A DNA stretch of 64,000 bases. It comes from Actinospica durhamensis. GTDB lineage: Bacteria > Actinomycetota > Actinomycetes > Streptomycetales > Catenulisporaceae. The notes below the pieces were generated by a model. It ran no database searches, had not been told where the DNA came from, and saw only the letters and a list, made by a program, of their open reading frames with translations. A program made the translations under genes and the position numbers. The DNA is taken from the NCBI RefSeq assembly GCF_018139695.1, contig NZ_JAGSOG010000015.1, positions 1 to 64,000 of the forward strand, read 5' to 3'. Positions within the stretch are counted from its first letter, which is position 1. Every line of letters starts with the position of its first letter. Positions 18,394-27,208 of the stretch are shown piece by piece.

Positions 18394-19527
18394 TCACCTC
18401 ACGGACGGGGCGCCGACGGCGGGCGCGGTTTCGGGGCGGCAGCCGCAGCTGGAGCGTTGCACGACCTGGACGGGCAGTACGATCTGGCGTTCGGCCGGCC
18501 GTTCCCCGCTGATCATGGTGTAGAGAGTTTCGAAGGCCAGCGCGCCGAGGCGTTCGATCGGCTGGCGCACGGTGGTCAGGGAGGGGCTCACGTGCCGGGC
18601 CACCGAGATGTCGTCGAAGCCGGTGACCGCGACGTCGTCCGGAACCCGGTATCCGCGGCGGTGCAGTTCGTTGATGACGCCGAGGGCGGACTGGTCGTTG
18701 GCGCAGCAGATCACCCGCGGGATCGGCCGGCCCTCCTCGATCAGCCTCCTGATGACGCGGGCGCCGCCGGCCGCGGAGTACTCGCCGGACCAGTTCGGGC
18801 CGTCCTCGAACGGCAGGCCGAACTCCTCGGCGACCTCGCGCACGGCCTTGCCGCGGATCAGGTTGTCGGGGCTGTCGCCGTGTCCGGACAGGTAGGCGAT
18901 CGAGTCGTAGCCGTGGTCGCCGAGCACGTGCTTGGCCAGGTCGCGCATGCCCGCGACGTTGTCGCCGACGATGTTCACGCTGGCCCGGGTGGGTGTGCCG
19001 GCCAGGGTGACCACCGGTATCCGGTCGGCCAGGCGGATCACCCCGTTGGGGGTGAGCACCCGGTCGTGCAGGATGATGCCGTCGCTCTTGCCCGCCAGCT
19101 TGGCGACCTTGCCGCCGGGGCTGTGTTCGTGCACGTCGACCGAGCTCAGCAGCAGGTCGAAACCCTCGAGCTGGGCCGCGACCTCGATACCGCGGTTGAG
19201 CACGTCCATGAAGAAGAGGCTGTCGGCCTCGTCGTCGAACTCCTCGGCGTCGGCGGCCTGCGTCTCGGCGCGCGGCCGGCGGAAGACCACCGACACGACC
19301 TCCTTGAGCCGGCTGGACAGGGCGCGGGCGGCGCCGTCCGGCACGAAGCCGAGCTCCTGCACCGCGCGCAGCACCCGGTCCCGGGTCTCCGGCCGCGGGG
19401 TGGAGTGTCCGTTGAGCACACGCGAGACGGAGGCGATGGACACTCCGGCCGTACGTGCGACGTCGTAGATGGTCAACGAGGGCACGGGCTTGCGCACGTG
19501 CGGCAGATGGATCTCCTCATCGGTCAC
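18394..19527 (-). CDS. LacI-family transcriptional regulator of the importer operon
   Basis: A 377-residue LacI/GalR-type repressor. The helix-turn-helix TIYDVARTAGVSIASVSRVLNG is at about residues 19-40, followed by the hinge and a periplasmic-binding-protein-like sugar domain; the C-terminus (QRSSCGCRP) has a CGC motif common in actinobacterial members. GTG 19527 was chosen over the long frame that reaches 20244 because GGGAGGTG lies just upstream and the extension would cross the operator region. It is the first gene of the importer operon and is preceded by three operator-like palindromes, so autoregulation is likely. The inducer is probably a beta-gluco-oligosaccharide, by context. Confidence 0.93.
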   Translation of the reverse strand: MTDEEIHLPHVRKPVPSLTIYDVARTAGVSIASVSRVLNGHSTPRPETRDRVLRAVQELGFVPDGAARALSSRLKEVVSVVFRRPRAETQAADAEEFDDEADSLFFMDVLNRGIEVAAQLEGFDLLLSSVDVHEHSPGGKVAKLAGKSDGIILHDRVLTPNGVIRLADRIPVVTLAGTPTRASVNIVGDNVAGMRDLAKHVLGDHGYDSIAYLSGHGDSPDNLIRGKAVREVAEEFGLPFEDGPNWSGEYSAAGGARVIRRLIEEGRPIPRVICCANDQSALGVINELHRRGYRVPDDVAVTGFDDISVARHVSPSLTTVRQPIERLGALAFETLYTMISGERPAERQIVLPVQVVQRSSCGCRPETAPAVGAPSVR

Positions 19528-19678
19528 GGCCCTGCACCTCCCATCCCCTGCTTCGCCGCCGTCTCCACGCAGGAGCGGCAAGTTCTGAATGTTTCCACGG
19601 TCTCGCAGACATCGTCGGTGCCCGCGTACGGGCGTCAACGTCGGAACAAATGGATCATTGGGGTGCGAATCTGAGCGG

Positions 19679-19702
19679 GGAAGCGTTTCCGTAAGCGCTT
19701 CC
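19679..19702. promoter_or_regulatory. Two adjoining LacI-type operators
   Basis: GGAAGCGTTTCC (19679-19690) is directly followed by GTAAGCGCTTCC (19691-19702). Both are near-perfect 12-bp palindromes with the central CG expected of LacI/GalR-family sites. They lie 152-175 bases upstream of the LacI-type start and about 300 bases upstream of the divergent GH30 gene, so either direction could be controlled. Confidence 0.75.
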
Positions 19703-19731
19703 CTGTGCAGCGTGCTGAACCGTATCGCCGG

Positions 19732-19743
19732 GTAAACGCTTAC
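19732..19743. promoter_or_regulatory. Third LacI-type operator
   Basis: GTAAACGCTTAC is an almost perfect palindrome of the same type; its centre is 41 bases from that of the middle copy, close to four helical turns, which would suit cooperative binding. The rest of the 19528-19996 gap holds a GC-rich self-complementary stretch (GGCCGGCCCGGGCCGGCC, near 19913-19930) but no gene. Confidence 0.7.
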
Positions 19744-19996
19744 GCAAGACCGGATGGACGGAGGTCGGCGAATGTTATCTCGCCGTAATGCCGGTACCGG
19801 TTCCGAGGTGCGGAAATCTGGGCACTGATGGTCGAACCCGTCCACCGGGCCCATGAAACTCAGAAAACCGGGGCAATCGCGGCCACCGGGACTTCGCCCT
19901 CGTCCCGGGCCTGGCCGGCCCGGGCCGGCCGCGCCCTTTACAGGCCCGCCGCGGCCCGGGAGACTGGCGCTGCCCACCTGAAGGAGGCAGGCGGAG

Positions 19997-21424
19997 ATGG
20001 AGCGCGCCGCATGGATCACCACTCCGGACGCCGCGGCCCTGCTCGGGCCGTGTGAGATTTCGGAAAGATCGGGACCCGGCAACGGTTTCCGCGGCGTTTC
20101 GGTTCTGATCGCCACCGGGCCCGGACGCGGCCGCCAGCGCTTCCTCGGCGCCGGCGCCTCGCTGACCGAGTCCTGCGCCGCGCTGCTGGCCCGGCTGCCC
20201 GCGCCCGCCCGCGACGCCGCGCTGGTCCGCTTCTTCTCACCCACCGCCGGAATCGGGCTCAGCGTGCTGCGCCAGCCGATCGGCTCGAGCGCGTTCGTGG
20301 CCGGGACCCGGTACTACACCTGCGACGACGTCCCGTCCGGGCAGACCGACTTCGCCCTCGAACACTTCGGGGTGGCGCACGACGAGGCCGAGATCCTGCC
20401 GCTGCTGCGCCGGGCCCGGGAGCTCAACCCCGAGCTGCGGGTGATCGCCACGCCGTGGAGCGCGCCGGCCTGGATGAAGACCAACGGCTCGCTCGTCGGC
20501 GGCGAGCTGATCGACGCGCCGCGCTACTACGAGGTCTACGCCCGCTATCTCGCCGCCTTCGTCGAGGCGTACGCGGCGGCCGGGGTGCCGGTGTACGCGC
20601 TGACGCTGCAGAACGAGCCGCAGAACCGGAATCCGGACGTGCCGGGCATGCATCTGGGCGTCGCGCAGGCCAGGGCGCTGATTCAGGTGCTCGGTCCGCT
20701 GCTGCGCGAGCGCGGCTTGGACGTGCGCCTGCTCGGCTACGACCACAACTGGGCGGTGCACCCGAACGACCTCGCCGCCGTGCCGCCGGGCGAGCCGACC
20801 GAGCTGGACTACCCGGCCGCGCTGTTGTCCGACCCGGCGACGGCGCGGTGGCTCGCGGGCACGGCGTTCCACTGCTACTACGGCGACGCGGGCGCGCAGA
20901 GCGTGCTGCGGGACCGGTTCCCGGACAAGGACATCTACTTCACCGAGTGCTCCGGTTCGCGCGGCGCGGCCGACTCCGACGCCAAGGCCTTCTCCGACAC
21001 CCTGCGCTGGCACGCCCGCCACGTCGTGATCGGCGCGACCCGCAACTGGGCCAGGACCGTGGTGACCTGGAACCTGGCGCTGGACCCGAGCGGCGGCCCG
21101 CACGCCAACGGCTACACCGACTTCTCCGGCTTGGTGACCGTCGAGGACGACGGCCGGATCACCCCGAACGCCGAGTACTACGCGCTCGCGCACCTGTCCC
21201 GGTTCGTCCGGCCCGGCGCGCTGTGCCTGCCCAGCGAGGCGACGGGGGAGGGGAGCGCGGACGTGCCGAGCGTCGCGTTCCGCAACCCGGGCGGCGAACT
21301 GGCGGTGCTGCTGCACAACCAGGGCGAGCGCCGGCACCCGGTCGAGGTGCGCTCGGTGCGGCTGGAACTGCCGCCGGGCGCCCTGGTCACCGTGACACTG
21401 CCGCCGGAGCCGCCGGACGCGTGA
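19997..21424 (+). CDS. Intracellular GH30 family glycosidase
   Basis: A 475-residue glycoside hydrolase family 30 enzyme without a signal peptide, so probably a cytosolic exo- or oligosaccharide-active beta-glycosidase. Conserved blocks follow in order: GAGASLTES, LRQPIGSSAF, VIATPWSAPAWMKT, acid/base Glu207 in LQNEPQ, YDHNW, AFHCYYGDA, and nucleophile Glu317 in FTECSG. The GH30 C-terminal beta-domain ends with PPGALVTVTLPPEP. A good GAAGGAGG ribosome-binding site precedes the ATG. It shares the same core as the two secreted GH30s downstream. Substrate within GH30 (beta-1,6-glucan, glucosylceramide or others) is open. Its 3' end overlaps the convergent ROK gene by 38 bases. Confidence 0.93.
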   Translation: MERAAWITTPDAAALLGPCEISERSGPGNGFRGVSVLIATGPGRGRQRFLGAGASLTESCAALLARLPAPARDAALVRFFSPTAGIGLSVLRQPIGSSAFVAGTRYYTCDDVPSGQTDFALEHFGVAHDEAEILPLLRRARELNPELRVIATPWSAPAWMKTNGSLVGGELIDAPRYYEVYARYLAAFVEAYAAAGVPVYALTLQNEPQNRNPDVPGMHLGVAQARALIQVLGPLLRERGLDVRLLGYDHNWAVHPNDLAAVPPGEPTELDYPAALLSDPATARWLAGTAFHCYYGDAGAQSVLRDRFPDKDIYFTECSGSRGAADSDAKAFSDTLRWHARHVVIGATRNWARTVVTWNLALDPSGGPHANGYTDFSGLVTVEDDGRITPNAEYYALAHLSRFVRPGALCLPSEATGEGSADVPSVAFRNPGGELAVLLHNQGERRHPVEVRSVRLELPPGALVTVTLPPEPPDA

Positions 21425-22619
21425 CGGCGGTGACGGCCGGGCCGGCCGCGGAGCTCGACTGGATCGCCGCGGCCACCGCGCCGAGCAGTTCGGCGCGTTC
21501 GCCGAGCCGCCCGCCCAGCACCCGCACCGCCCCGGCCCCGCCCTGCCCGGCGTGCCGGTCGATCGACTCGCGCACCCCGGCCACCAGCGGTTCCCCGGCC
21601 GCGCCGAGCTCTCCGCCGAGTATCACCGCGGCCGGATTCAGGCAGTTGACGAGGTCGGCCAGCACCCGGCCGACGGTGCGCCCGGCGTCCGTCAGGACCC
21701 TGGCCGCGGCCGGGGACGCGGCGAGCTCGGCCATCGGCGGCAGCCGGTCGGGCGCGGCGCCGCCGAGGACGTGCTCGAGCCTGCGGCGTACCGCGCCGAC
21801 CGAGACCACCGTCTCCAGGCAGCCCTGGTTGCCGCAGCGGCACCAGTTGATCGCGCCCGGCAGCTGGGTGTGCCCGATCTCCCCGGCGATGCCGGTGGCC
21901 CCGCGGTACGGGCGTCCGCCGAGGATGAGCCCGGCGCCGATGCCGTGCGAGGCCTTCACGTAGACGAGATCGTCGATGCCGCGCCCCGCGCCGTACAGGT
22001 GCTCGGCCCGCGCGCCCATGTCCGCGTCGTTGGCCACCGTCACCGGCCGGCGCAGCCGCGCGCCGAGCTCCGCCTCCGGGTCGAGGCCGATCCAGGAGGC
22101 GAGGATGGTCGGTTCGCGCACCACGCTGGTGCGCACGTCGATCGGCCCGGGTATGCCGGCCGCGGCGCCGACCACCTCGTCCATGGTGGCCCCGCAGGCC
22201 GCCAGCGCCGCGTGGGCCAGGCGCGCGCCGGCGTCCAGGGCCTGCTGCGGCCGGCCGTCCACATCCAGGATTTCGCCGCGTTCGGCCAGAATCCGGCCCT
22301 CGGTGTCGGCCACCGCCGCGGTCACGTGGGTGTGCCCGAAGTCCAGCCCGAGCACGATCCCGGCACCCCGGCGCAGCCGCACCACCGCGGCCGGGCGCCC
22401 CGGTCCCGCCGGCGCCGCCGTCGCCGGACCCTCGCCGACCAGCCCCTGCTCGACCAGATCGCTGACGCACGCGCCCACCGCGCTGCGGGAGAGCCCGGTC
22501 AGCCGGGCCAGCTCGGCGCGGCTGAGCGCGTCGTGCCGGGCGAGCACGGCGAGCAGCTGCTCGCGGGTGCGGCGGCGCCGGGCCGAGACGGCCGCGGGTT
22601 CCGGAACTGCTGCGCTCAT
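21387..22619 (-). CDS. ROK-family transcriptional regulator
   Basis: A 410-residue ROK (repressor, ORF, kinase) protein. An N-terminal MarR-like winged helix (LARHDALSRAELARLTGLSRSAVGACVSDLVEQGL) is followed by the sugar-kinase-like fold with the ATP-site motif GLDFGHTHVTAAVAD and the ROK zinc site region GEIGHTQLPGAINWCRCGNQGCLE, which retains His and three Cys. Such proteins bind a sugar effector and repress sugar genes. The ATG at 22619 lacks a clear ribosome-binding site; longer in-frame starts up to 22739 would overlap the promoter of the secreted GH30, from which it is divergent. Confidence 0.92.
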   Translation of the reverse strand: MSAAVPEPAAVSARRRRTREQLLAVLARHDALSRAELARLTGLSRSAVGACVSDLVEQGLVGEGPATAAPAGPGRPAAVVRLRRGAGIVLGLDFGHTHVTAAVADTEGRILAERGEILDVDGRPQQALDAGARLAHAALAACGATMDEVVGAAAGIPGPIDVRTSVVREPTILASWIGLDPEAELGARLRRPVTVANDADMGARAEHLYGAGRGIDDLVYVKASHGIGAGLILGGRPYRGATGIAGEIGHTQLPGAINWCRCGNQGCLETVVSVGAVRRRLEHVLGGAAPDRLPPMAELAASPAAARVLTDAGRTVGRVLADLVNCLNPAAVILGGELGAAGEPLVAGVRESIDRHAGQGGAGAVRVLGGRLGERAELLGAVAAAIQSSSAAGPAVTAVTRPAAPAAVSR

Positions 22620-22678
22620 GGTGAGCAAGGTACCCCGCGGGGGCCGGGAACGGCACGGGGCCCCCGATCCCGCTATTA

Positions 22679-22693
22679 CGCCGTTCAACGGCG
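22679..22693. promoter_or_regulatory. Perfect 15-bp palindrome between ROK and secreted GH30 genes
   Basis: CGCCGTT and AACGGCG flank a single central C. It lies 24 bases upstream of the -35 box of the GH30 promoter and 60 bases upstream of the ROK start, a good position for a shared operator. Assignment to the ROK protein is inference from location. Confidence 0.55.
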
Positions 22694-22716
22694 AAATCGA
22701 GTGCTCATTCGAACTC

Positions 22717-22745
22717 TTGACGGCAATAAGGGCACGCAATAAGTT
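22717..22745 (+). promoter_or_regulatory. Sigma-70-like promoter for the secreted GH30 pair
   Basis: TTGACG (22717-22722) and TAAGTT (22740-22745) are separated by 17 bases, in an unusually AT-rich pocket, 57 bases before the GH30 start. Confidence 0.6.
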
Positions 22746-22802
22746 CCCTGCCGGACGCGGCCGTACCCGCCGGCCGCGCCATGCCTCGACAAGGGAGTCA
22801 CG

Positions 22803-25199
22803 ATGCGTAGACCCGTACCACGCGTCAGGGCGGCGGCCACGGCCGTCGCGCTCGCCCTCGGCGGCTGCCTCGGCGCCGCACTGGCCGCGTCCCCCGCGCA
22901 GGCGGCCTCACCCGCCGTCTCGGTGTGGGAGACCACCACCGACCAGAGCAAGCTGCTCGCCCAGCAGACCGGCACCGCGTTCACCTCCGGCGCGAGCTCG
23001 CAGAGCCAGGTCATCACGGTCGACCCGACCAGCACCTACCAGACCATGACCGGATTCGGCGCCTCGTTCACCGACTCCTCGGCCTGGCTGGTCTACAACT
23101 CGCCGCTGCGCAACCAGATCATGACCAAGCTGTTCGACCCGAACTCGGGCATCGGGCTCGACTTCCTGCGCCAGCCGATCGGTGCCTCGGACTTCTCCCA
23201 GTCGCTCTACAGCTACGACGACCTGGCCGCCGGGCAGACCGACCCGACGCTCGCCGACTTCTCCATCGCGCACGACGACGCCTACATCATCCCGATCCTG
23301 CAGCAGGCCCTCTCGCTCAACCCGCAGACCACGGTGATGGCCACGCCGTGGAGCCCGCCGGGCTGGATGAAGAGCAGCGGCTCGATGATCGGCGGCACCC
23401 TCAACTCCGCCGACTACCAGTACTTCGCGAACTACCTGGTGAAGTTCATCCAGGCGTACCAGGCGGCGGGCGTGCCGATCTCCTTCATCACGGCGCAGAA
23501 CGAGCCGGAGTACTCGCCCTCGAACTACCCCGGCTCCACCTTCACCGCGGCGCAGGAGGAGGCCTTCATCGCGAACAACCTCGGCCCCGCGCTCAAGGCG
23601 GCCGGGCTGAGCACCGGGATCCTGGCCTACGACCACAACTGGAACGACCCGAGCTTCCCCGAGACCATCCTGGGCAACTCGGCCTCGGCGCAGTACGTCA
23701 GCGGCGTCGCCTGGCACTGCTACTCCGGCGACCCGAGCGCGCAGGTCATGGTTGAGACGGCCTACCCGTCCTACGGCGCGTACGAGACCGAGTGCTCCGG
23801 CAGCCAGTCCGCGAACACCGCGAACACCTTCTCCGACACGCTCGACTGGGAGCTGACCAACCTCGTCGTCGACGGCATCAGGGACGAGGCGAAGTCGGTG
23901 GTGACCTGGAACATGGCGCTGAACCCGAGCGGCGGCCCGAGCATGAACTGCACCACCTGCACCGCGCTGGTGACGGTGAACAACTCGGCCGGCACCGCCG
24001 CGTACAACGCGGAGTATTACAGCCTCGGCCAGGTGAGCAAGTTCGTGAAGCCCGGCGCGGTCCGGATCGGCTCGAACACCTTCGGCTCCGGCAGCGTCCA
24101 GGACGTCGCCTTCCAGAACCCCGACGGCTCCACCGCGCTGGTCGTGCTCAACTCCGACACCGCCAACGCCCACACCTTCGGCGTGACGGAGAACGGCCAG
24201 TCCTTCAGCTACACCCTCCCGGCCGGCGCCGTCGCCACCTTCACCTGGCCCACCGCGCCGACCGGCACGTCCACCGGCGGCTCATCGATCAACTCCTCGG
24301 CCTGGTACGAGGTGAAGAACACGAACAGCGGTCTGTGCGTGCAGCCCTCCGGTGGGGCGACGGCGAACGGGACGGTGTTGGTGCAGGAGCCGTGCACGGG
24401 TGCTGCGGCGCAGTTGTGGCAGTTCCAGTCGAACGGTTCCGGGGCGTACCACGTGGCGAACGACGCGGCCTCGAGTGAGGTGTGGGACGTGACCGGGGGT
24501 ACGAGTGCGACCTCGAACGGTACGGCGATCCAGATCTGGAGCTCCGGCGGCGCGACGAACCAGACCTGGGCTGCGAATCAGCTATCTGACGGCGACTACG
24601 AGTTCGCCGCGCAGAACAGCGGGACCGAGTGTCTGGATGTGACGAACACCTCCACGACGGCGGGTGCGCAGTTGCAGCAGTGGGCGTGCTCGTCCACCGA
24701 CCCGGCGCAGTCCTTCGCCCTCGTCCAGTCCGGCACGTCCGGCGGCACTTCGATCAGCACGTCGGCCTGGTACGAGGTGAAGAACACGAACAGCGGCCAG
24801 TGCGTGCAGCCCTCGGGCGCGGCGACGGCCAGCGGGACGGTGTTGGTGCAGGAGCCGTGCACGGGTGCTGCGGCGCAGTTGTGGCAGTTCCAGTCGAACG
24901 GTTCCGGGGCGTACCACGTGGCGAACGACGCGGCCTCGAGTGAGGTGTGGGACGTGACCGGGGGCACGAGTGCGACCTCGAACGGTACGGCGATCCAGAT
25001 CTGGAGCTCGACCGGCTCCACCAACCAGACCTGGGCCGCGAACGCGCTCTCCAGCGGGAACTACGAGTTCGCCGCGCAGAACAGCGGGACGGAGTGTCTG
25101 GACGTGACGAACACCTCGACCACGGCGGGCGCGCAGCTGCAGCAGTGGGCGTGCTCGTCCACCGACCCCGCCCAGACCTTCTCCCTCGTCCAGAGCTGA
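22803..25199 (+). CDS. Secreted GH30 glycosidase with two ricin-type (CBM13-like) domains
   Basis: A 798-residue exported enzyme. A basic start and hydrophobic core ending near SPAQAAS form a Sec-type signal peptide of about 38 residues. The GH30 domain (to about residue 485) has MTGFGASFTDSS, LRQPIGASDF, PWSPPGWMKS, acid/base Glu234 in AQNEPEYS and nucleophile Glu330 in YETECSGS. Two almost identical ricin-B-like domains follow (about residues 497-640 and 652-797), each with QLWQF, QTWAA and QQWACSS repeats that should bind beta-glucan or another polysaccharide. The downstream GH30 gene begins 20 bases later, so the two are co-transcribed. Likely role: extracellular depolymerisation feeding the ABC importer. 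Confidence 0.94.
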   Translation: MRRPVPRVRAAATAVALALGGCLGAALAASPAQAASPAVSVWETTTDQSKLLAQQTGTAFTSGASSQSQVITVDPTSTYQTMTGFGASFTDSSAWLVYNSPLRNQIMTKLFDPNSGIGLDFLRQPIGASDFSQSLYSYDDLAAGQTDPTLADFSIAHDDAYIIPILQQALSLNPQTTVMATPWSPPGWMKSSGSMIGGTLNSADYQYFANYLVKFIQAYQAAGVPISFITAQNEPEYSPSNYPGSTFTAAQEEAFIANNLGPALKAAGLSTGILAYDHNWNDPSFPETILGNSASAQYVSGVAWHCYSGDPSAQVMVETAYPSYGAYETECSGSQSANTANTFSDTLDWELTNLVVDGIRDEAKSVVTWNMALNPSGGPSMNCTTCTALVTVNNSAGTAAYNAEYYSLGQVSKFVKPGAVRIGSNTFGSGSVQDVAFQNPDGSTALVVLNSDTANAHTFGVTENGQSFSYTLPAGAVATFTWPTAPTGTSTGGSSINSSAWYEVKNTNSGLCVQPSGGATANGTVLVQEPCTGAAAQLWQFQSNGSGAYHVANDAASSEVWDVTGGTSATSNGTAIQIWSSGGATNQTWAANQLSDGDYEFAAQNSGTECLDVTNTSTTAGAQLQQWACSSTDPAQSFALVQSGTSGGTSISTSAWYEVKNTNSGQCVQPSGAATASGTVLVQEPCTGAAAQLWQFQSNGSGAYHVANDAASSEVWDVTGGTSATSNGTAIQIWSSTGSTNQTWAANALSSGNYEFAAQNSGTECLDVTNTSTTAGAQLQQWACSSTDPAQTFSLVQS
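24297..25196 (+). repeat. Direct DNA repeat encoding the two ricin-type domains
   Basis: The unit starting at 24297 recurs at 24762 with a 465-base period (155 codons). Long runs, for example the stretch around 24379-24490 against 24844-24955, are nearly identical at all codon positions, which indicates recent duplication or gene conversion rather than old domain repetition. Confidence 0.9.
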
Positions 25200-25219
25200 T
25201 CCGGAAGGACAACCGCAGT

Positions 25220-27202
25220 ATGCGTATATCCCGGAACCGCCCCCTGCGCCTCGGCGTCGGGTTCCTGATAGCGGCCGCCTCGGCCGCCACCGGGGCCCTG
25301 GCCGACACGGGCACCGCCGCGGCCTCCGCGTCGAGCGCCACGCCCGCCGCGCACGTGTGGGTCACCACCGCGGACGGCACGGACAAGCTCAGCGACCTCG
25401 GCACGGTGGACTTCACGACCGCGCCGACGAGTGTGCAGACCGTCGTGGTCGACCCGACCCAGACCTTCCAGACGATGACCGGATTCGGCGCGTCCATCAC
25501 CGACGCCTCGGCCTCCGTGCTCTACACCCTGCCCGCGGCCCAGCGGGCGCAGGTCATGGCCTCGCTCTTCTCGCCCTACGGCGGGGACGGCCTCGACTAC
25601 CTGCGCCAGCCGATCGGCGGCACCGACATGGTCTCCACCGCCACTGGCCCCTACACCTACGACGACCTGCCGGCCGGTCAGACCGACTACGCGTTGGCGC
25701 ATTTCAGCGTCGCGCACGACGAGGCGCAGATCCTGCCGCTGCTGCGCGAGGCCGAGCGCCTCAACCCGAACCTGCAGATCATGGCGTCGCCGTGGAGCCC
25801 GCCCGCGTGGATGAAGGACAGCGACTCGCTGCTGAGCGGGCGGCTGATCGCCAGCCCGCAGATCTACCACGCCTACGCGCTCTACCTGCTCGAGTTCCTC
25901 GAGGCCTACCGCGCCCAGGGCGTGAACGTGGACGCGATCACCATCCAGAACGAGCCGCAGAACCGGCACTCCGACACCTACCCGGGCACCGACATGCCGT
26001 CCTGGCAGGAGGCCGCCGTCATCGAGGACCTCGGTCCGATGCTCAAGGCCGCGCATCTGCACACGGAGATCTTCGGCTACGACCACAACTGGACCGAGGC
26101 CTCCGGCGACGTCTCCGGCACGCCCGCGGACGAGACGGGCGACATCGACGACTACCCGCAGCAGCTGCTCGACACCCCGGCCGCGCAGTGGATCTCCGGT
26201 ATCGCGTTCCACTGCTACTCCGGCGACCCGAGCGCGATGACCGCGTTCCACCAGCAGTACCCGAAGCTCAAGATCGAGGAGACCGAGTGCTCGGGCAGTG
26301 AGTCCGCCGACCCGGCCGACACGTTCTCCGACACGCTCAAGTGGCACGCGCGCAACCTCGAGATCGGCTCGACCCGCAACTGGTCGAGCACCGTCGTGAA
26401 CTGGGACCTGGCGCTGAATCAGGACAACGGCCCGCACGTCGGGGGCTGCGCCACCTGTACCGGCGTCGTCACGGTCGGCCCCGGCGACACGGTGACCGAC
26501 AACGCCGAGTACTACGCGCTCGGCCAGCTCTCCCGCTTCGTCCAGCCGGGCGCGGTGCGCATCGGCAGCACCTCGTTCGGCACGACGGGCTGGAACGGCG
26601 ACATCATGGACGTCGCCTTCCGCAACCCGGACGGCCAAACCGTGCTGGTGGCGCACAACGAGAACGACGATCCGCAGACCTTCGCCGTGCAGGAAGGCGC
26701 CTGGCGCCTGACCTACACCCTGCCCGGGGACTCGCTGGCCACGTTCGTCTGGAACGCGGACCTCGCCGGAGCGCACCCGCTGCGCCAGGTCGACCCGACC
26801 GGTTGGAGCGCCACCGCGAACCCGCCGGCCCCGACGAACTCCTGCTGCACCGGTGACGTCGCCGCCGACGCCGTGGACGCCGACGCGAGCACCCGCTACT
26901 CCACCGGCGAGGGCCAGGCCCCCGGCCAGTACCTGCAGGTCGACTTCGGCAAGCCGGTCCGCGCCCGCCAGGTCGTCTTCGACACCGGAGCGTCCACCGG
27001 CGACTATCCGCGCGGCTACGCGGTGCAGACCAGCACCGACGGCACGAACTGGACCACCGCCGTCGCCGCCGGCGTCGGCACCGGCCAGTTCACCACGGTG
27101 AATCTGGACGGCGCCCCGGTGCGCTACGTCCGCATCACGCTCACCGCCACCGACGCGAACGACTGGTGGAGCGTGGCCGACGTGCGCGCCTACGTGGGCT
27201 GA
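25220..27202 (+). CDS. Secreted GH30 glycosidase with C-terminal F5/8 type C (discoidin) domain
   Basis: A 660-residue exported GH30. The ATG at 25220 has GGAAGGA upstream and opens a signal peptide (MRISRNRPLRLGVGF, then an Ala-rich core); the longer frame runs through the upstream gene. Catalytic blocks are MTGFGASITDAS, LRQPIGGTDM, PWSPPAWMKD, acid/base Glu245 in IQNEPQ and nucleophile Glu356 in EETECSG. The last 130 residues, from WSATANPPAPTNSCC to DVRAYVG, form a discoidin/CBM32-like domain (YLQVDFGKPVRARQVVFDTG, RYVRITLTATDANDWWSVADV). Different binding domains on otherwise similar GH30 cores suggest division of labour on one polymer. Its stop is six bases from the convergent IclR gene. 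Confidence 0.94.
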   Translation: MRISRNRPLRLGVGFLIAAASAATGALADTGTAAASASSATPAAHVWVTTADGTDKLSDLGTVDFTTAPTSVQTVVVDPTQTFQTMTGFGASITDASASVLYTLPAAQRAQVMASLFSPYGGDGLDYLRQPIGGTDMVSTATGPYTYDDLPAGQTDYALAHFSVAHDEAQILPLLREAERLNPNLQIMASPWSPPAWMKDSDSLLSGRLIASPQIYHAYALYLLEFLEAYRAQGVNVDAITIQNEPQNRHSDTYPGTDMPSWQEAAVIEDLGPMLKAAHLHTEIFGYDHNWTEASGDVSGTPADETGDIDDYPQQLLDTPAAQWISGIAFHCYSGDPSAMTAFHQQYPKLKIEETECSGSESADPADTFSDTLKWHARNLEIGSTRNWSSTVVNWDLALNQDNGPHVGGCATCTGVVTVGPGDTVTDNAEYYALGQLSRFVQPGAVRIGSTSFGTTGWNGDIMDVAFRNPDGQTVLVAHNENDDPQTFAVQEGAWRLTYTLPGDSLATFVWNADLAGAHPLRQVDPTGWSATANPPAPTNSCCTGDVAADAVDADASTRYSTGEGQAPGQYLQVDFGKPVRARQVVFDTGASTGDYPRGYAVQTSTDGTNWTTAVAAGVGTGQFTTVNLDGAPVRYVRITLTATDANDWWSVADVRAYVG

Positions 27203-27208
27203 TAGCCC

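Noticed and set aside
24297-25196. Long direct repeat considered as an insertion element or its scar
   Set aside because: It encodes two in-frame ricin-type domains; there is no transposase, inverted terminal repeat or target duplication.
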